From: Purshia tridentata
Taxonomy: Eukaryota > Streptophyta > Magnoliopsida > Rosales > Rosaceae
DNA: 64,000 nt
Assembly (NCBI GenBank): GCA_003254885.1
Contig: QANT01001577.1
Location: 1 to 64,000 of the forward strand
Direction of reading: 5' to 3'
In this document: positions 47,148-60,897 of the stretch, in pieces
How the letters are laid out: every line of letters begins with the position of its first letter
Position numbering within the stretch: position 1 is the stretch's first letter
Position numbers and translations under genes: made by a program
Notes under the pieces: generated by a model
What the model saw: the letters and a program-made list of their open reading frames with translations, nothing else
The model's database searches: none
What the model was told of the DNA's origin: nothing

Positions 47148-49557
47148 ATGGCTTCCATATACTGCTATTCTCTTTCACTCCCTCCCATATCCAAACCACC
47201 ATACCTCAACAAAATTGAACTCTTTTCCAAAAAGCATTATACCCCAAACCCGTTTTCGCGCTCCATTTTCACACTTGCGACACCCAGAATTCGGGCTACG
47301 AACTCATCGTCGTCCTCCACAGTCCAAGAAGAAGCTCACAAACCCAACGAGGAAGCCATGAGCATTGACAATCTTCACAGCTTCGTTAATCTCAACTTGG
47401 GAAAGTGGAATGGTACCTTCTTTGTAAGTATATTTAGCATGCACTGCAAAACTATTGATTACTAAGAAAACGCAAGAAAATAATCTAAATTCTGGTCCTT
47501 TTGCTGTATGTTCTATTTGTCAAAACTGCAAATTATTCAAACTGAGCAAAATGCATGTAGTAAGCTCTGTTAGGCAAATTGGGTGTGTCTTTATTAGTTT
47601 TTTATTCTCTTTTTTTTGGTTTCTCCTACATTTTCTAGGCAATCAAACAGATAATTATGTTCATATTAGTAGAAATCAGACAGGTTCTGGTGATCGATTA
47701 TTTGAGATTATTTATTAGTTTGAGTGATTTTTAGCAATTTGATCCTGTCGGGAATCTGTTGCATAAAGTGAATACGAAGCTTGCAGTTAGCTCTTACGGG
47801 GAAGATGAACTCATCAGTCTCATTCAAACGTAAGCTTCAGCTTCACTTATTACAATTAGTCTAAAAGATAAAGGGAAAAGTTTATTACAATTACTCATTA
47901 TGGGAGAATTTCTTATTGTTTAATTGTTTTCAAGCTGCGAACAATTTTCATAACTATTTTTTATTATTGAATCTATCACATAGTTTTTCTTTGTCATACT
48001 AATGGCTTTGTAGATTATATATTAAACAAGCCCCATCAAGCACTTCAGTTTCTGGATATGATGATGAGGTGGAATGGGCAGAATACAAAATTAAAGAAAC
48101 CAACATGTTCACTGTGGACAAATATCAACAGGTGAGGTTTTCCAAGCATTTGGAGATCACTTGTAGGTTACTTCCCATGAAAAAATAGCTCATAGCTTAG
48201 TTTTTGTGATCAATTGTTTTCTGTTGAATATCCATTGTGATTAGTCTGCAGATTGGCTTCTTCCCCAATGAGAGAGCATTTGCTCTGAGGTACCAGACAG
48301 CTGGCATGTTAGAAACTGTCTTAAGACAAGGAGTTCTTGGGGAAGATGACACTGGTGAAGAATCACCAAAGTGAGTGGTTCCTCCCTCAATAGATGTACT
48401 TCATGATTCAATGATAACACTATAGTAATTAGTGTATAACTATGGTTCTTGTGCATTAGTGTGTAGAATTAAAGCTGCATTTGGTGAACATATGTCTTGT
48501 TTCATCTTAGTTGGAGATATGTTCTTGTTTCTTTTCTTTCGTGATTATAAGTGGAGTTCCATCACTTTTCTGGCTAAAACTGTTTCACTAACCCATAATC
48601 TACTTGTAATCTTCAATTTTTCTTCATTGAGTAGAAACCTAAAGCTTCCTTCCCGTCGGCCTTCTATTGTATGTGAGAATTGTCTGTATGCACTAGAGAA
48701 AGATATGCGAGCAAGAGCATTCCATATCATGGACCCAAAAGGCATTATTGAAATGCATATCATCTTTCTTGAGGAAAGAGGTGATGGGGCGCCTCTTCCT
48801 CCTTCCCTTGACAGTAATACGGTAAATTTGACAAAGAAAGCTAATAGTGAGAAATTTTTTATCTCTTTACTATTTAAGTGTATCGTGTTGTATTATATTT
48901 CTTTTATTGGTCTCAGGAAAACACAGACAGGATTGTTCCATTTCTTGGTAAGTGGAAAGGTCATTCCATAACAAAGCGGAGTGGTGTTTATGGATCAACA
49001 ATGGCTGAAGCTGATACAGTAGCATCACTTGAAATGGATGAGAAAGGCCAACTGATTCAGGTATCTTTCATTCCAAGCAAATCCATCCAAGAGGCAGCAG
49101 GAAATGTTCAATTGAATTGCTTCATAGATAACTGATAAGAATGTTGATAATCAAAGAAAAAGAAAAAAGAATGGATATATATTATTTCTGGTTTATGGTT
49201 TGCTTAAGTATCTGTCTTTTTCTTCCTCTTTTCATTTCCATACTTGATGTTTATAAATAATATCAGGGCATTACTTCCACGTCTGCTGCGGGTGATGTTA
49301 CAACCAATGTGCCTTGGACAGGTATTAAGTCAAGCAATGTGGTTACATTTAATGGAGGTTACCAGATGACTCTATTGCCCGGTGGCATGTACATGGGATG
49401 CCCATGTGATGTAGGAAAGAATGTTGAAGAATCCGTGTCATTCCATTTGGAGTTCTGTTGGCTTGAGGCCCCTGACAAGAGACAGAGACTGGTTCGCACT
49501 TACGATGTTGAAGGTTTGGCTGTCTCATCGACTTACTTCTATGAGACAAGAATGTGA
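47148..49557 (+). CDS. DUF3598-like chloroplast protein
   Basis: Seven exons: 47148-47423, 47735-47829, 48014-48131, 48252-48370, 48632-48821, 48917-49060, 49267-49557; 410 residues. The first 60 or so residues (Ser/Pro/Lys-rich) are a transit peptide. Two similar modules follow: SFVNLNLGKWNGTFFQFDP in the first and PFLGKWKGHSITKRSGVYG in the second. The protein ends with LEFCWLEAPDKRQRLVRTYD and STYFYET. Together these resemble the DUF3598 family of cyanobacteria and plastids, thought to be calycin-like. No function is established that I know. The exon 5 acceptor is the AG just before TAGAAAC; using the next AG would introduce a stop. Confidence 0.72.
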
Positions 49558-52156
49558 TTACTCCATCTTCATTGTATTTTTACCTTTTTTAAAGGAAAAT
49601 GGATTCTTCTATCCATGGTTTTGCACAGTTCTGCAGAAACCCATTTGATGCACCAACTTGTATTTGCTCAAACTAGTTGAGACTTGAGAGTTCCCATTAC
49701 TTCCATTGTTGTAAGAGAAGGGGTATATTATTTATGTATATAACTTTTCCCATTGAAAGAACACAATGTTTTAGAAAAGAATAATCAAATCATTCTTGCA
49801 GATACCTTTTGGGATATAAATCGTAGCCACTCCTTTTCTATAGAGCCAAAATGGCTGCTGTTGTCCTATAACTCAATATGTCATTTTCTGGGACAACAGT
49901 AACTTTGCTGTCACAAAATAGCTTCAATTGTCTGCAACCAGAACGGCAATAAAATCGTTTTTGATATGATATATATATACTTGATTTAATGTCTGAGCTT
50001 GTGAAGCTGTCATTGGATGAAAATGTTGATTTGCAAAACTTGTACAAGTAAGGTTCTTGAAGAAAAAAATACAAGTTGTGAAATTGCCACTTTGTGCAAG
50101 TTGTATTCAATAATTTGTAAATGACGTGCACATCTTGGTTGAGATCATCACGGCCCTTACGACTAAATAGCAAAGACTAAAGTGTCATATCATATGTGCC
50201 CGCAAGTCCCACTTACCAAATGGAAATTCATGGAAATCTAATAAATGCAAAGGCAACTGCCCCCACCTTTCTTCTTTCGGTATTAATTCGGTACAAGAGT
50301 TGGTAGCGTATTTAAATATTTCTGTAATTCTGTAAGCTAACGTAGTTTGTATATTATACATATTTATATAGTAGAAATACATTAACTTATATATAAACAA
50401 ATAAAACAGCGTCACTGTCAGTTCATCAAATCAATATAACATTGCAAAGCAAGAGCCAGCTGTTTTGTAAATTGTAATTGACTTCTTTCAATACATGGAG
50501 TGCTTCGGAACCAAAAAAAAACATATATATATTTACATGGTGTGCTTGTATACGTCAAGAAGTTTGAGTACAAACAAAACACCTAGTTTTATTAACAAAT
50601 ATATAAATGTCAATTTTATTATGCTACAAGCCTACATGTCACTGTCAATATCTTGTGTGTAAGAATAAGACTTTTTAGAATGTTCTGCACCATCTCAGCT
50701 ACAAAATATCAGAGTTCAGACAAAGAAAAAAAGAAAAGGTTGCGATAATGTTCACAAATCACAATGTCTTTTTTTTTCTTTTTTTTTTTTTTTTTGTGAA
50801 CNTTTTCTTTTGGTGAACTCACAAGGTCCATTTTTTATGAACCGCAAAGTTCATTTTGCTTCGAATTGAATAATTTAAAAATGATGTCGTTTGCTTCTGT
50901 ATATGTTTATGTTGCAAAGTAAAGCCTTTCCAAGTGAAAATATATAATAATACGTGCTTAAGTTAAAAAATGAAATTATAAACTGATACGTGCCGTGTAA
51001 TTTTTTTTGATTTAAATGTCCAAAGTCAAAACTATTGTTGGTTGTGCTTACATAAGTTGCCAAAATTAAATGGTCGTGGGTGCACATATAATAACATTCC
51101 ATTTTTTTTTCTTTTTTCTTTTTTTGCCATGAAGAATACAATCAAGTTTAAAGTTTAAAGATGGGAAATATCGTTGACAAAAAAGAAGATGGGAAATATG
51201 ATCAAATATCTGAATACTTTTGAATTGTAAGGACCACACGGCACCGTATAAGGGTTTTCTTTCGTGGGTCCTACTTCTTCTTGGTGTTAATACATTCCAC
51301 CATGAATGATGTATTAATAATTTATTACCATTTAATTGTGTCACAATGTTGTCTCTGTTTGTAGACGCTGGTCTATTCTTAAACAGACTACTTTCCGTGC
51401 TTATCCCTTTGGATGGGTTCTATTCTATAGAGAATTATCATTTTTATCTAGATTTGTTCATTTATGACCATTTTATTCTCATGTAAAATGTAACATATAT
51501 CTTCACCCAAATCCTTAAACTATATACAAATTATTACATCAATTGTTACATTAACGATATTTTAGACTATCAACTATAGTGTGAATTTTAAAAATGGGGT
51601 TGTAAATACTGAATCCACCCAACATCTTGTAAATTACAACTTTTCTTAACTCAAACAATAAAAGACGTTTTAAAGGTTGCAAAAATAAAAAATAAAAAAA
51701 GGAAGAAAAGAAGTGATTAAGCCTTAAGTAGTTTATCGTTCGATTGTGTTGGGCTTGTCTTGACCTTTGGATGCCGGTCTTATAGGGCAATAAAGATTAA
51801 AGTCCCACACATCTCTGCCTCAATTTCATTTTACAGCAATTTGCCATTTGGATTTAACTAAACCATGCAATATAATCCAAATAAAAACATTAAAGAAAAA
51901 AACAAAATTAAAATTAGGAAAATATAAAAACCAATAAAATGGTCATTTTCCATTTGTCTCTGCTCCGTGGACTTTTCACTTGAAAATCCAGGATAGCACG
52001 ACACCACCAAAGCCCAACCAATTCCGGGAGAGCCAAACCAAGCAACAAAGCAAAGCAGTTGCAGAAAGAGCAAAGAGAAACAGAGAAGTTACAGAGAGAA
52101 GCAGAGGGTTTCAGTCAGAGACAGACGAAAAGTGCTTGCTTTGCTTGATTTTATCA
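49558..52156. other. Long intergenic region upstream of the WRKY gene
   Basis: A+T-rich with no supported gene. A single N at 50802 lies in a T-rich run. The reading frame of the WRKY start is open upstream to 51980, but that stretch looks like a purine-rich leader rather than protein. Confidence 0.5.
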
Positions 52157-52714
52157 ATGGCCGAGAACCAAGACTCTGATAGAGTCTCAGTTTCAGCACC
52201 GCAGCCACCGCGGCCAGTAATAACTCTCCCTCCGAGGCCTTCCGCGGAGGCCTTTTTCGCCGGCGGATCTGGGGCGAGCCCGGGTCCAATGACTCTGGTC
52301 TCCAACTTCTTCTCGGATACATACCCTGACTCAGAGTACAGGTCCTTCTCTCAGCTCCTTGCTGGAGCCATGGGCTCGCCTATGGGGATGGGGCCGAGTA
52401 GACCAATCTTTTTTAGCGAGAACCCAGGTGAGAGTTCGGCCAAAGAAGGAGGTTCTGAAAATGAGGCTGAGAAGAATTCGGGGTTTAAGCAGAGTAGGCC
52501 TATGAATTTGATGGTGGCTCGCTCGCCATTGTTCACTGTACCACCTGGGTTGAGCCCCTCTGGGTTGCTTAACTCGCCTGGCTTCTTTTCACCTCGGGTA
52601 TTTCAATCTTTCAAATGCAATATAGTCATTACTACTGAGTTTGCTCTGCTTTCTGCTGTTTGGTCTGAGGTTCTTTAGTAACTAGCTTTATGGTTTTGTG
52701 AACATGGGAGGCGC

Positions 52715-52768
<54 letters not shown>

Positions 52769-55366
52769 NTTTTTTTTTTTTTTTTGTAGTTGTGGAATGC
52801 TTGTTCTCACAGGGTCATATTTGTGGGTTCAGGATACGATTCGGGTAGTTGTTGATTTTTTGCTTTTAATGTTTGTGGGTGTGTCAATGCTGGAACTATG
52901 GTCTTGGACGGTGTGGTCATGAAGTTGGTCTTCTGGGATTCGAATGGGACCAATCGAAAGAAGTCAACCACATCAATATATAGGATAGTATCACTTTCAG
53001 GATTCATGTTATACTATATCAAGTTTGATCTTTTATGGTAATGCAGTCATTTCTGATACCCGATACACAATGATGGATTTCTTAACGAAATTGTATGCAA
53101 GGAAAGTAGGCAAATTCAACTATGAGGCCCTTAGGTGATGCAATTCACAAAAACTTTGTAAAGGTTGGGCATTTGTTGCCACTTTAAGAATTAATGCTTC
53201 TTCTCCCCGAGTGTTGAACATAGTTTCTATTCTTCTACTCCAGTGACTGGTTTGATCACGTTGTGTGGTTAGAATCCCAATTAAGGATGGTTGTGTGATG
53301 TAACTCACATAAAAGGACTCTTAAGTAGCGTGGGACTTCAAAGATAATTATGATGAAATTTGAGGGACAACTTGTTTAGTTTGTTTTGTGTACTTGTGAA
53401 TGCCTTTTACATCTTGCCCTTAAGTTAAAAGCTCCAAAAATTTGGTTAAACATAGAAAACCTTGAAGATGATAAAGAGGTGATCTTCATTCAGCATATTG
53501 ATGCATTTGCGACACACCATATGAAGCATATGTTGGTGTTGGTACTTGTTACCATACTGTTTTTCTATATGGTGTCATATGATTCCTGAAAGGGGATGAC
53601 TTGTATTGGTATATATCAGGTATTCATGTATTTTTCCTCATATCCATGCAGAGTCCATTTGGAATATCACACCAGCAGGCCTTGGCACAGGTTACTGCTC
53701 AAGCTGCACTAGCCCAATCTCGTATGCAGATGCAAGCTGAATATCAACCTTCATTAGTAGCAGCTTCCACAGAGTCACAGACGCATCATTCATCCTTAAT
53801 ACCCAATGAGGCTTCTCAACAGCAGACAGTACCCTCAACATCTGACCTTGGAATGCAATCATCAGAGGTCTCTCACTCTGATAGGAAATACCAACCTTCA
53901 TCCGTTGCCACTGGTAAACCTGCAGATGATTGCTACAACTGGCGAAAATATGGGCAAAAGCAGGTTAAGGGCAGTGAATATCCACGAAGCTACTACAAAT
54001 GCACACATCTGAATTGCCCTGTCAAAAAGAAGGTTGAGCGTTCTTTTGTTGGCGAAATAACTGAGATTATCTACAAAGGGCAACATAACCATGACCCCCC
54101 ACAACCTAATAAACGTGCAAAAGATGGAGGTGATCAAAATGGACATATACATTCTCAGCCTAAGCCTGAAAGCGGTTTACAAAGAAGGATTGGAGATTCA
54201 AACAGGTCTAATGAAAATGTAGCTGCCTACTCGGTGCCTGAGAGGGATCAGGATTCTACTCAAGCTGCTTCCGTACAGTTACCAGGGGCAAGTGACAGTG
54301 AAGAGTTTGGTGATGTGGAAAATAGAGAGGAGGGGGATGTTGATGAGCCAAATCCAAAGAGAAGGCATTTTCAAAACCTATCATTGCATATAATCATAAC
54401 ATACTGCTCTCCTTTGTCTCTTCTCAATATTAAAATATCCTTGTCTGGGAGTGCAGGAACATAGATGTTGGTGCATCCGAGGTAGCTTTGTCGCACAAGA
54501 CAGTCACAGAACCAAAAATAATTGTGCAAACAAGGAGTGAAGTTGATCTTCTAGATGATGGCTACAGGTGGCGGAAGTATGGGCAGAAGGTAGTCAAAGG
54601 GAATCCTCATCCAAGGTGGCAACTTTCTCCATATATAAATTTGCTTATTTTGAGTTTTACTGATTGCATTATGCAAATGGAATCAGGATGTTCTCACTAA
54701 ATTTTTCAAGACATGTTGATATTTAAGAATCTATAAATTAAGCAATAGGGTTGCATCATATCTGGCCCCAGTCAAAAGGCTATAACATATTATAAGAATT
54801 CTTTGCCTTTTCTTTTATTGTGTATCCTACTTGATGGAGGTAAAATCAAGAACCATTGGAAGATGAAATATCTTTGGACTATAGAAATGAAGTTTTAGGT
54901 ATTTGTATGAACTCACAGTCTTATGTGGACTTAGAAATTAAGAAAACATTACTATCCGCTATTAGAGGGTCATATCCCTAGCATACATTTAACAGAAATT
55001 ATTCTGCTAATACTTTGCTTTTCATTTTGGATATGGTTTTCCTTTTGTGAGCATGCTTTCTGATACAAATACATTAACAGAAGCTATTACAAATGCACTT
55101 ATGCGGGATGCAATGTGCGTAAGCATGTTGAGAGAGCATCTACTGACCCCAAAGCTGTCATCACTACATACGAGGGCAAACATAACCATGATGTTCCAGC
55201 AGCTAGAAACAGCAGCCACAACACAGCCAATAATAATGCATCACAGTTAAAACCACCGACGGTCGTGACGGCCCAGAAGCATCCCCAACTTATAGGGAGA
55301 GAATTTGGAAACAACGACCAGAGACCAGTACTTCTACAGCTAAAAGAAGAGCAAATCACTGTGTAA
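52157..55366 (+). CDS. Group I WRKY transcription factor (WRKY3/WRKY4-like)
   Basis: Four exons: 52157-52597, 53652-54364, 54457-54615, 55081-55366; 532 residues. The N-terminal region has [14 protein letters not shown] and [13 protein letters not shown], typical of the WRKY3/4 branch. Two WRKY domains follow: [20 protein letters not shown] with C-X4-C (CTHLNC) and HNH, and [18 protein letters not shown] with CTYAGC and HNH. Both zinc-binding sets are complete. It should bind W-boxes in the nucleus; its relatives act in defence and senescence. Intron 2 begins GC rather than GT (see findings). The last intron splits the second WRKY domain after PR, the conserved group I position. Confidence 0.93.
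52721..52785. repeat. Poly-T run with an N in WRKY intron 1
   Basis: More than 60 consecutive T, broken only by an N at 52769. The true length is uncertain because sequencing handles such runs poorly. Confidence 0.9.
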
Positions 55367-57296
55367 AGTTCTCTGCTGATGAAATCCATTATGTAACTAA
55401 AGGTCGGCAGTCAAGTCCAACCAACTAACATGGTGCCAAATGGATATATAAATATAGAGAATAAAGAAAGGACTGAAAAGGTTTGTTTTGTAGGTGGTGA
55501 TTGTTGCTGGTGTGTGATCCTTTTGCCTATGCATTGCTGCATATATATGTAGATGGTTGATAAGTTTTGCTTTATGATGCCCTAAATGATTTGTAAATTT
55601 GAATGCAGAAAATGGGGTCATAAATGAATTATTATTTTACAAAGGGAGAATATTATACAACTGATGTATAAATTTACCTTGATTCTTTGTTCGGTTTATT
55701 TCTGCTTTTGTGGGCTGTTTTACTTTTATGACTGGCACAAAGCAATAAAGCAACCATAAAAGTTGGGAGGCAGGACAACTGATATGCCATACTGGGATCT
55801 TGTTGTATGTTGACTGCCAACATTGCATTGAAATTTCTATGATCTAGTTGCAGTCTTACAGAGTAAGGACAACTTATGTGTATAGTCCCAATTGTACGGC
55901 ACACAACCATGTATTCGGATTTCGGATGCAATAAAGACGAGTTGAATTTATTGGCTATAAATTCTCTAATCTATTAAAGACATATTTTTTGGATAATTTG
56001 AAAAAAAAAAGGGACTAAAGAAATTCTTTCAGATATTTTTATACAAATTTATTTATTAAATTATAATTTTGTTTTATTTTACTTTCTTAAAGTTTAGTAT
56101 CTCATTTTATTTTTATAAATTTTTCTCATATTTCACATAATCCAAAATTGGTAAGTCTATTAATTTTATCGTCAATTTATCTTTGTCATATAAATATTCA
56201 TGTCAACAATTCAAATAATAAAATTTATAGACTCGACAATTTCAAATTATGTGAGACACAAAAGAAATTTATAAATAGTAAATTGAAATGATAAATTTAA
56301 TAAAATGAGATGAAATTATAGTTTTTGAGATACATATATAAATAAATCTTTTTATTTTGCGAGGGACATTGACCGACATCCTTGAACCTGAACTTTATCC
56401 AAAGGTAGTTTTGGTCCAAAATTTAATGAGTCTAAATGAATGGCATGGTCAACATAGATAAATATGATAAACAACTGGATGTGGTTTAGGAAGATGAGGC
56501 ATCTACTTTATTGATTTGTTATTTATTCAGTGCAAGTGGATGAAATCATCCAAAGTCCAAAATGAAGAAGATATAAAATTCAGTTGAAAGGCTAATAATA
56601 TCATACTCTGCTTCTTGTATGTAGTATAATGATACAGTGCAGTGGGGCTGTTGGGCAGTTGGTCTGCAACCACCATGACCACCCTCACCACCTTTCTCTC
56701 TCTGAGTCTATGACTGTCTGTCTGTCTCTGTATGAGTATGACTGTACATCATGTCGCGATACATAATGTCCAACCAAACCAATTAAGCATGAAATGAAAA
56801 GCACGAAAGCAACAAATGGAAAATAATGACAGAGCTTCACAAACAAAACGGTTACATCCCACCTTTTGCTCGCTCTTTAAGAAAGAGAGAAGCCCAAAAA
56901 TAAAAAAGCAAAATCTATCAAATATAAAAGAAAGGAAGAAAGATGAAGCAGCAGTGGTTCGGACCCACGTATGTGGTCTGGCTTCCTTTGCTTTCGGACC
57001 GTTTGAAAGCCTCTCTCCCCGCACATCTCGCACAAACCGAGGGACGCAGAGAGCAGAGATTAACAAAAACAGGGGACGAAACCCGAACCGTCCAATACGA
57101 CCCACCCGGTAATGCAGAGGGTTTAAGCCTCCCCATTATTTTCCGAATGCAAACCCCCCATTAGAGAGCTTGCTTCTTCTTCTTGTTGCTAATGGTGGGG
57201 TGACGACCATTCCCATCGACCCATTTCCCGATCGTGCGTTGGTCGATCTTCACCTTCCCACACATTTCGATCCATGCTGGCGGGATTTGGCGGTGA
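55367..57296. other. Intergenic region between the WRKY and CDK-like genes
   Basis: WRKY 3' UTR, a likely foldback element at about 56010-56350 (listed separately), then the kinase promoter and leader. Confidence 0.5.
56010..56350. mobile_element. A+T-rich foldback (MITE-like) element
   Basis: Left-arm phrases such as CACATAATCCAAAATTGGTA and TAAGTCTATTAATTTTA pair with the inverse of the right arm (CACATAATTTGAAATTGTCG, GAGTCTATAAATTTTA). The bounds are approximate and no target duplication was identified. The strong A+T bias makes some pairing expected by chance. Confidence 0.45.
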
Positions 57297-60200
57297 ATGG
57301 GTTGCATCAGCTCCAAGCGGGCGGCTCCCGGCGCGTCTCCTTGTTTCGAGTACTCGGCCGCCGTCGCCGACAATGGCTCCGTCGTCTTGGAGCCTTCCTT
57401 CAACAACAACAACAACAACCCATCTAAGGAACACCAATTCAAGACTAGTAGAAGCAAAAAGGATCGGAGCAGCAGTCACCTTCATCACCAGGACAGGTCG
57501 TCGCCCGCCGAGGATCGGAGCCGGGAGTTGAAGAAGTCCAAGAAGGACGGCTCTCATAATGGGGGAGGAGGAGCTTCTTTTAGCTTCAAGTTGGGTTTTT
57601 CTCATCGATCTGTCGAGGCCGAACAAGTCTCTGCGGGCTGGCCCTCTTGGCTTTGTGCCGCCGCCGCCGAAGCCATTTATGGATGGGTACCCCTTAGAGC
57701 AGATGCTTACGAGAAGTTGGAGAAGGTACCTCATAGTTGATCAAACAATTCTGTCATGTCATTTAATAACGTAATCTTTTATTATTAATTATATGCAGCC
57801 ATGCATGGTTATGTTTTGTATATGTTATGATCACATTAGATTCCTCAAATCTAGTTTCTAGGATTTGGGTGCCTATAAGAAAAGGGTTCAATTCAAAGTA
57901 CCCATCTTTGGTTTGTTTGATGTTCAAGTCTTCCAAATCTTGCCGGGAGATTTTTGTTTTTGATGCAATTCAATGTGGGGTAGCTGATTCACTGCCCACT
58001 TGTTCTTAATTTTAGATTTGCTTACTGTTTATTGATTTTGATAACAGTGCTTGTTTTCAATTCCTTTTGTGCATGTAGATTGGACAAGGTACATACAGCA
58101 GTGTATTCAGAGCACGAGAAGTTGAAACTGGGAGGATCCGTGCACTGAAGAAAGTGCGTTTTGACAATTATCAACCAGAGAGTATTAGGTTTATGGCACG
58201 AGAAATTATGATTCTTCGTAGGCTTGATCATCCAAACATCATGAAATTGGAGGGATTAATAACATCTCGATCGTCGAGTAGCATATACCTCGTATTTGAG
58301 TACATGGAACATGATCTTGCTGGACTAGTGGCTGCTTCTGACATCAAATTCAGTGACATGCAGGTTCCTTTTTGCTTAATTCCTTTAACGGGTTTTGCAG
58401 AACAGTATCAACTTTGTCTTTTTCTCTGGCCTACAAGTCAATAAGTTTGGTTGAATTTCATTTTTGTGTAGATCAAGTGTTATATGAGGCAGCTATTTTC
58501 TGCAGTCGAGCACTGTCACTTAAGAGGTATCATGCATCGTGACATCAAAGCCTCAAATATTTTGGTAAACAATGAAGGGGTTCTAAAGTTGGCAGATTTT
58601 GGATTGGCGAATGTCATCAACTCAAAGACGAAGCAGCCACTAACCAGTCGTGTGGTGACCTTGTGGTATCGTCCTCCTGAACTTTTGATGGGGGCAACAG
58701 AGTATGGAGTATCCGTCGATCTCTGGAGTGTGGGTTGTGTTTTTGCAGAACTCTTTCTAGGGAAGCCTATTCTTAAAGGGAGAACTGAGGTGATTACAAT
58801 ATTAGAGATGTTAAAAAATTATCAGTAATTCAGTATATCCTGCACCTGCTAAATCTAGCACTTTACACTCTCTTGATTACTCAATGTCCACTAGAATTCC
58901 TCTTTTTATGGATTTACAATCCTCACAAGCAATATGGATTTTACATTTCACGATGAAGTTGATAACTACCCTCTCATTGCAAACAATTACACTCTCTTGC
59001 TGTTTTATTTTATTTTATTTTTTTTTCCAGGGGATTGAGACTGTACTTATCTGACAGCTGAAGCTAATAGCCACCTTCTCACTTTACAGGTTGAACAATT
59101 ACACAAAATATTCAAGCTTTGTGGTTCTCCACCTGAAGAATACTGGAAAACATCAAAGCTTCCTCATGCAACTATGTTTAAACCTCAGTATTCTTATGAA
59201 AGTTCTCTTAGGGAGAGGTGTAAAGAATTTCCAACAACTGCAGTGGGCATGTTAGAAAGTCTTCTTTCAGTAGAACCTTACAAGCGTGGGACTGCCTCTT
59301 CTGCCCTGATGTCTGAGGTAATGGATATGAAATGTGATCTCTATAGAAATATATTCATGTAGAAATTCTTGATTACAATATAGAGTTCGCAACTCCAAGT
59401 TAGCTTTAAAGTAGACAAGTAGTTGTACATGGTCTATCCTCAAATATACTCTCAAACTCAAAATCCTTGGGACAATGCATAAAGAGACATTCTTAAAGCT
59501 AGCTACACGGCCTTTTTTCTTGCAGTACTTTAAAACAAAGCCTTATGCATGTGATCCCTCAGTCTTGCCGAAGTATCCTCCTACCAAAGAAATGGATGCT
59601 AAAAATCGTGAGGATGCACAAAGGTAACTTTTTCCTCCATATAATTAGTTAAACTGATGGTGTGGTTCATACATTAATAGGACTGCTTTTGGTGTTTTCT
59701 TTTGAGTCCTGATTTTTATTGAGAGCTGGTTTATATGTATAAAAACTATATAGATTCAAACCCGACTTGGCTTTGTTTGTTACATTCTCAGACAACTTAT
59801 TGTGCTGAATAACCTGTGTTTTCAGGAAAAAGCCTGGTGCTCGAGCACGAGAGACTGGAGCAGCAAGGAAACCAAGGAGAGTCCGCAAGACCTTACAAGA
59901 GGCAAATGCTTCCGCTAAATTAGCACCAAAAGAGGTCTCTTTCTCTCTATTGTCTGTGTGTTTGTGTTATAAAAGAAAGAAGCAGGAAGCAAGCTAGTTT
60001 TAACTGAATGATTTACCCCGTACTGTATGTGCAGGATGGGCAAGATGATGCTCTTCAATCTGCTCGTAGAATCAATGGCGGTCACTCACATATTCTGAGG
60101 GCTAAAGGAGGTCTTCTGCGTAGAGAGTCTGTAAAACCATCATTTGATACAGTCTCAGAGAATTGCGAGTTGAATATATCTCAAGGAGACAGTACAGTTT

Positions 60201-60897
60201 CCAATGGCGCACAAATCTCAGCAGCAAGCGGCTTTGCATGGGCAAAGAGACAAGGTGAGGAATTTGGTGCTAAATCTGCAGTTTCAGATGGCTCAAAAAG
60301 CCAGTTCACTGCATTGGATACAACTTTCGCAAAGAGTGCATTTGACTTAACCACCAAACAAGGGAATCCAAGCCGCTCTTCCAGGATTGCAATACGAAAG
60401 CTTCGAACTTTTGATGCATACGATTTTTTTGGTACAGGAGAATCAGAAACAGAAGATCTAGTACACGACATGGTAAGGACTAAGACACAATCCAATAACG
60501 CTAAAGAGATCATTATAGTTTAAGACCATATTATATGATAGACAGACACAACATTTGCTTCATCAATTATTATGTCAAATGCTTTATGTTAGCTAATCTC
60601 ATATCATTTTACAATTTCTTAGGATTGCAAGGTAGAAGATAAGCATATTGAGTTTTCGGGACCGCTACTATCCCAACCATGTAGAATGGATGAACATTTG
60701 CGAAGGAACGAAAGTCATATACGCCATGTAGCTCGCAGATCAAGGTTTGAAAGAGGTATGCGAATATTGATGAGACACTTTAAAATAAGGTTTATATGAT
60801 CACTTTAGTTACGATATTTGTGTTATTATAAAGCTCATATGTGACAGTAATGGAACTAATTTTTGCAGAGAATGATTCAAGAAGTCAAAAATCATGA
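57297..60897 (+). CDS. CDK-like serine/threonine kinase (CRK/At1g54610 type), membrane-anchored
   Basis: Nine exons: 57297-57725, 58079-58363, 58472-58789, 59090-59317, 59526-59623, 59826-59934, 60035-60472, 60623-60755, 60869-60897; 688 residues. The start MGCISSK fits N-myristoylation. A poly-Asn run and a basic Ser-rich region precede the kinase. Kinase motifs: IGQGTYSSVF (P-loop), ALKKVRF (Lys), the C-helix PESIRFMAREI, HRDIKASNILVNN (catalytic loop), DFGLAN, and VVTLWYRPPELL (activation segment). The order and residues are those of an active plant CDC2-related kinase of unknown cyclin partner. The C-terminal region after about residue 455 is low-complexity and specific to the subfamily. 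Confidence 0.92.

Noticed and set aside
51980-52156. 59-codon N-terminal extension of the WRKY protein
   Set aside because: The frame is open, but the sequence is purine-rich leader-like and relatives begin at the equivalent of MAEN.
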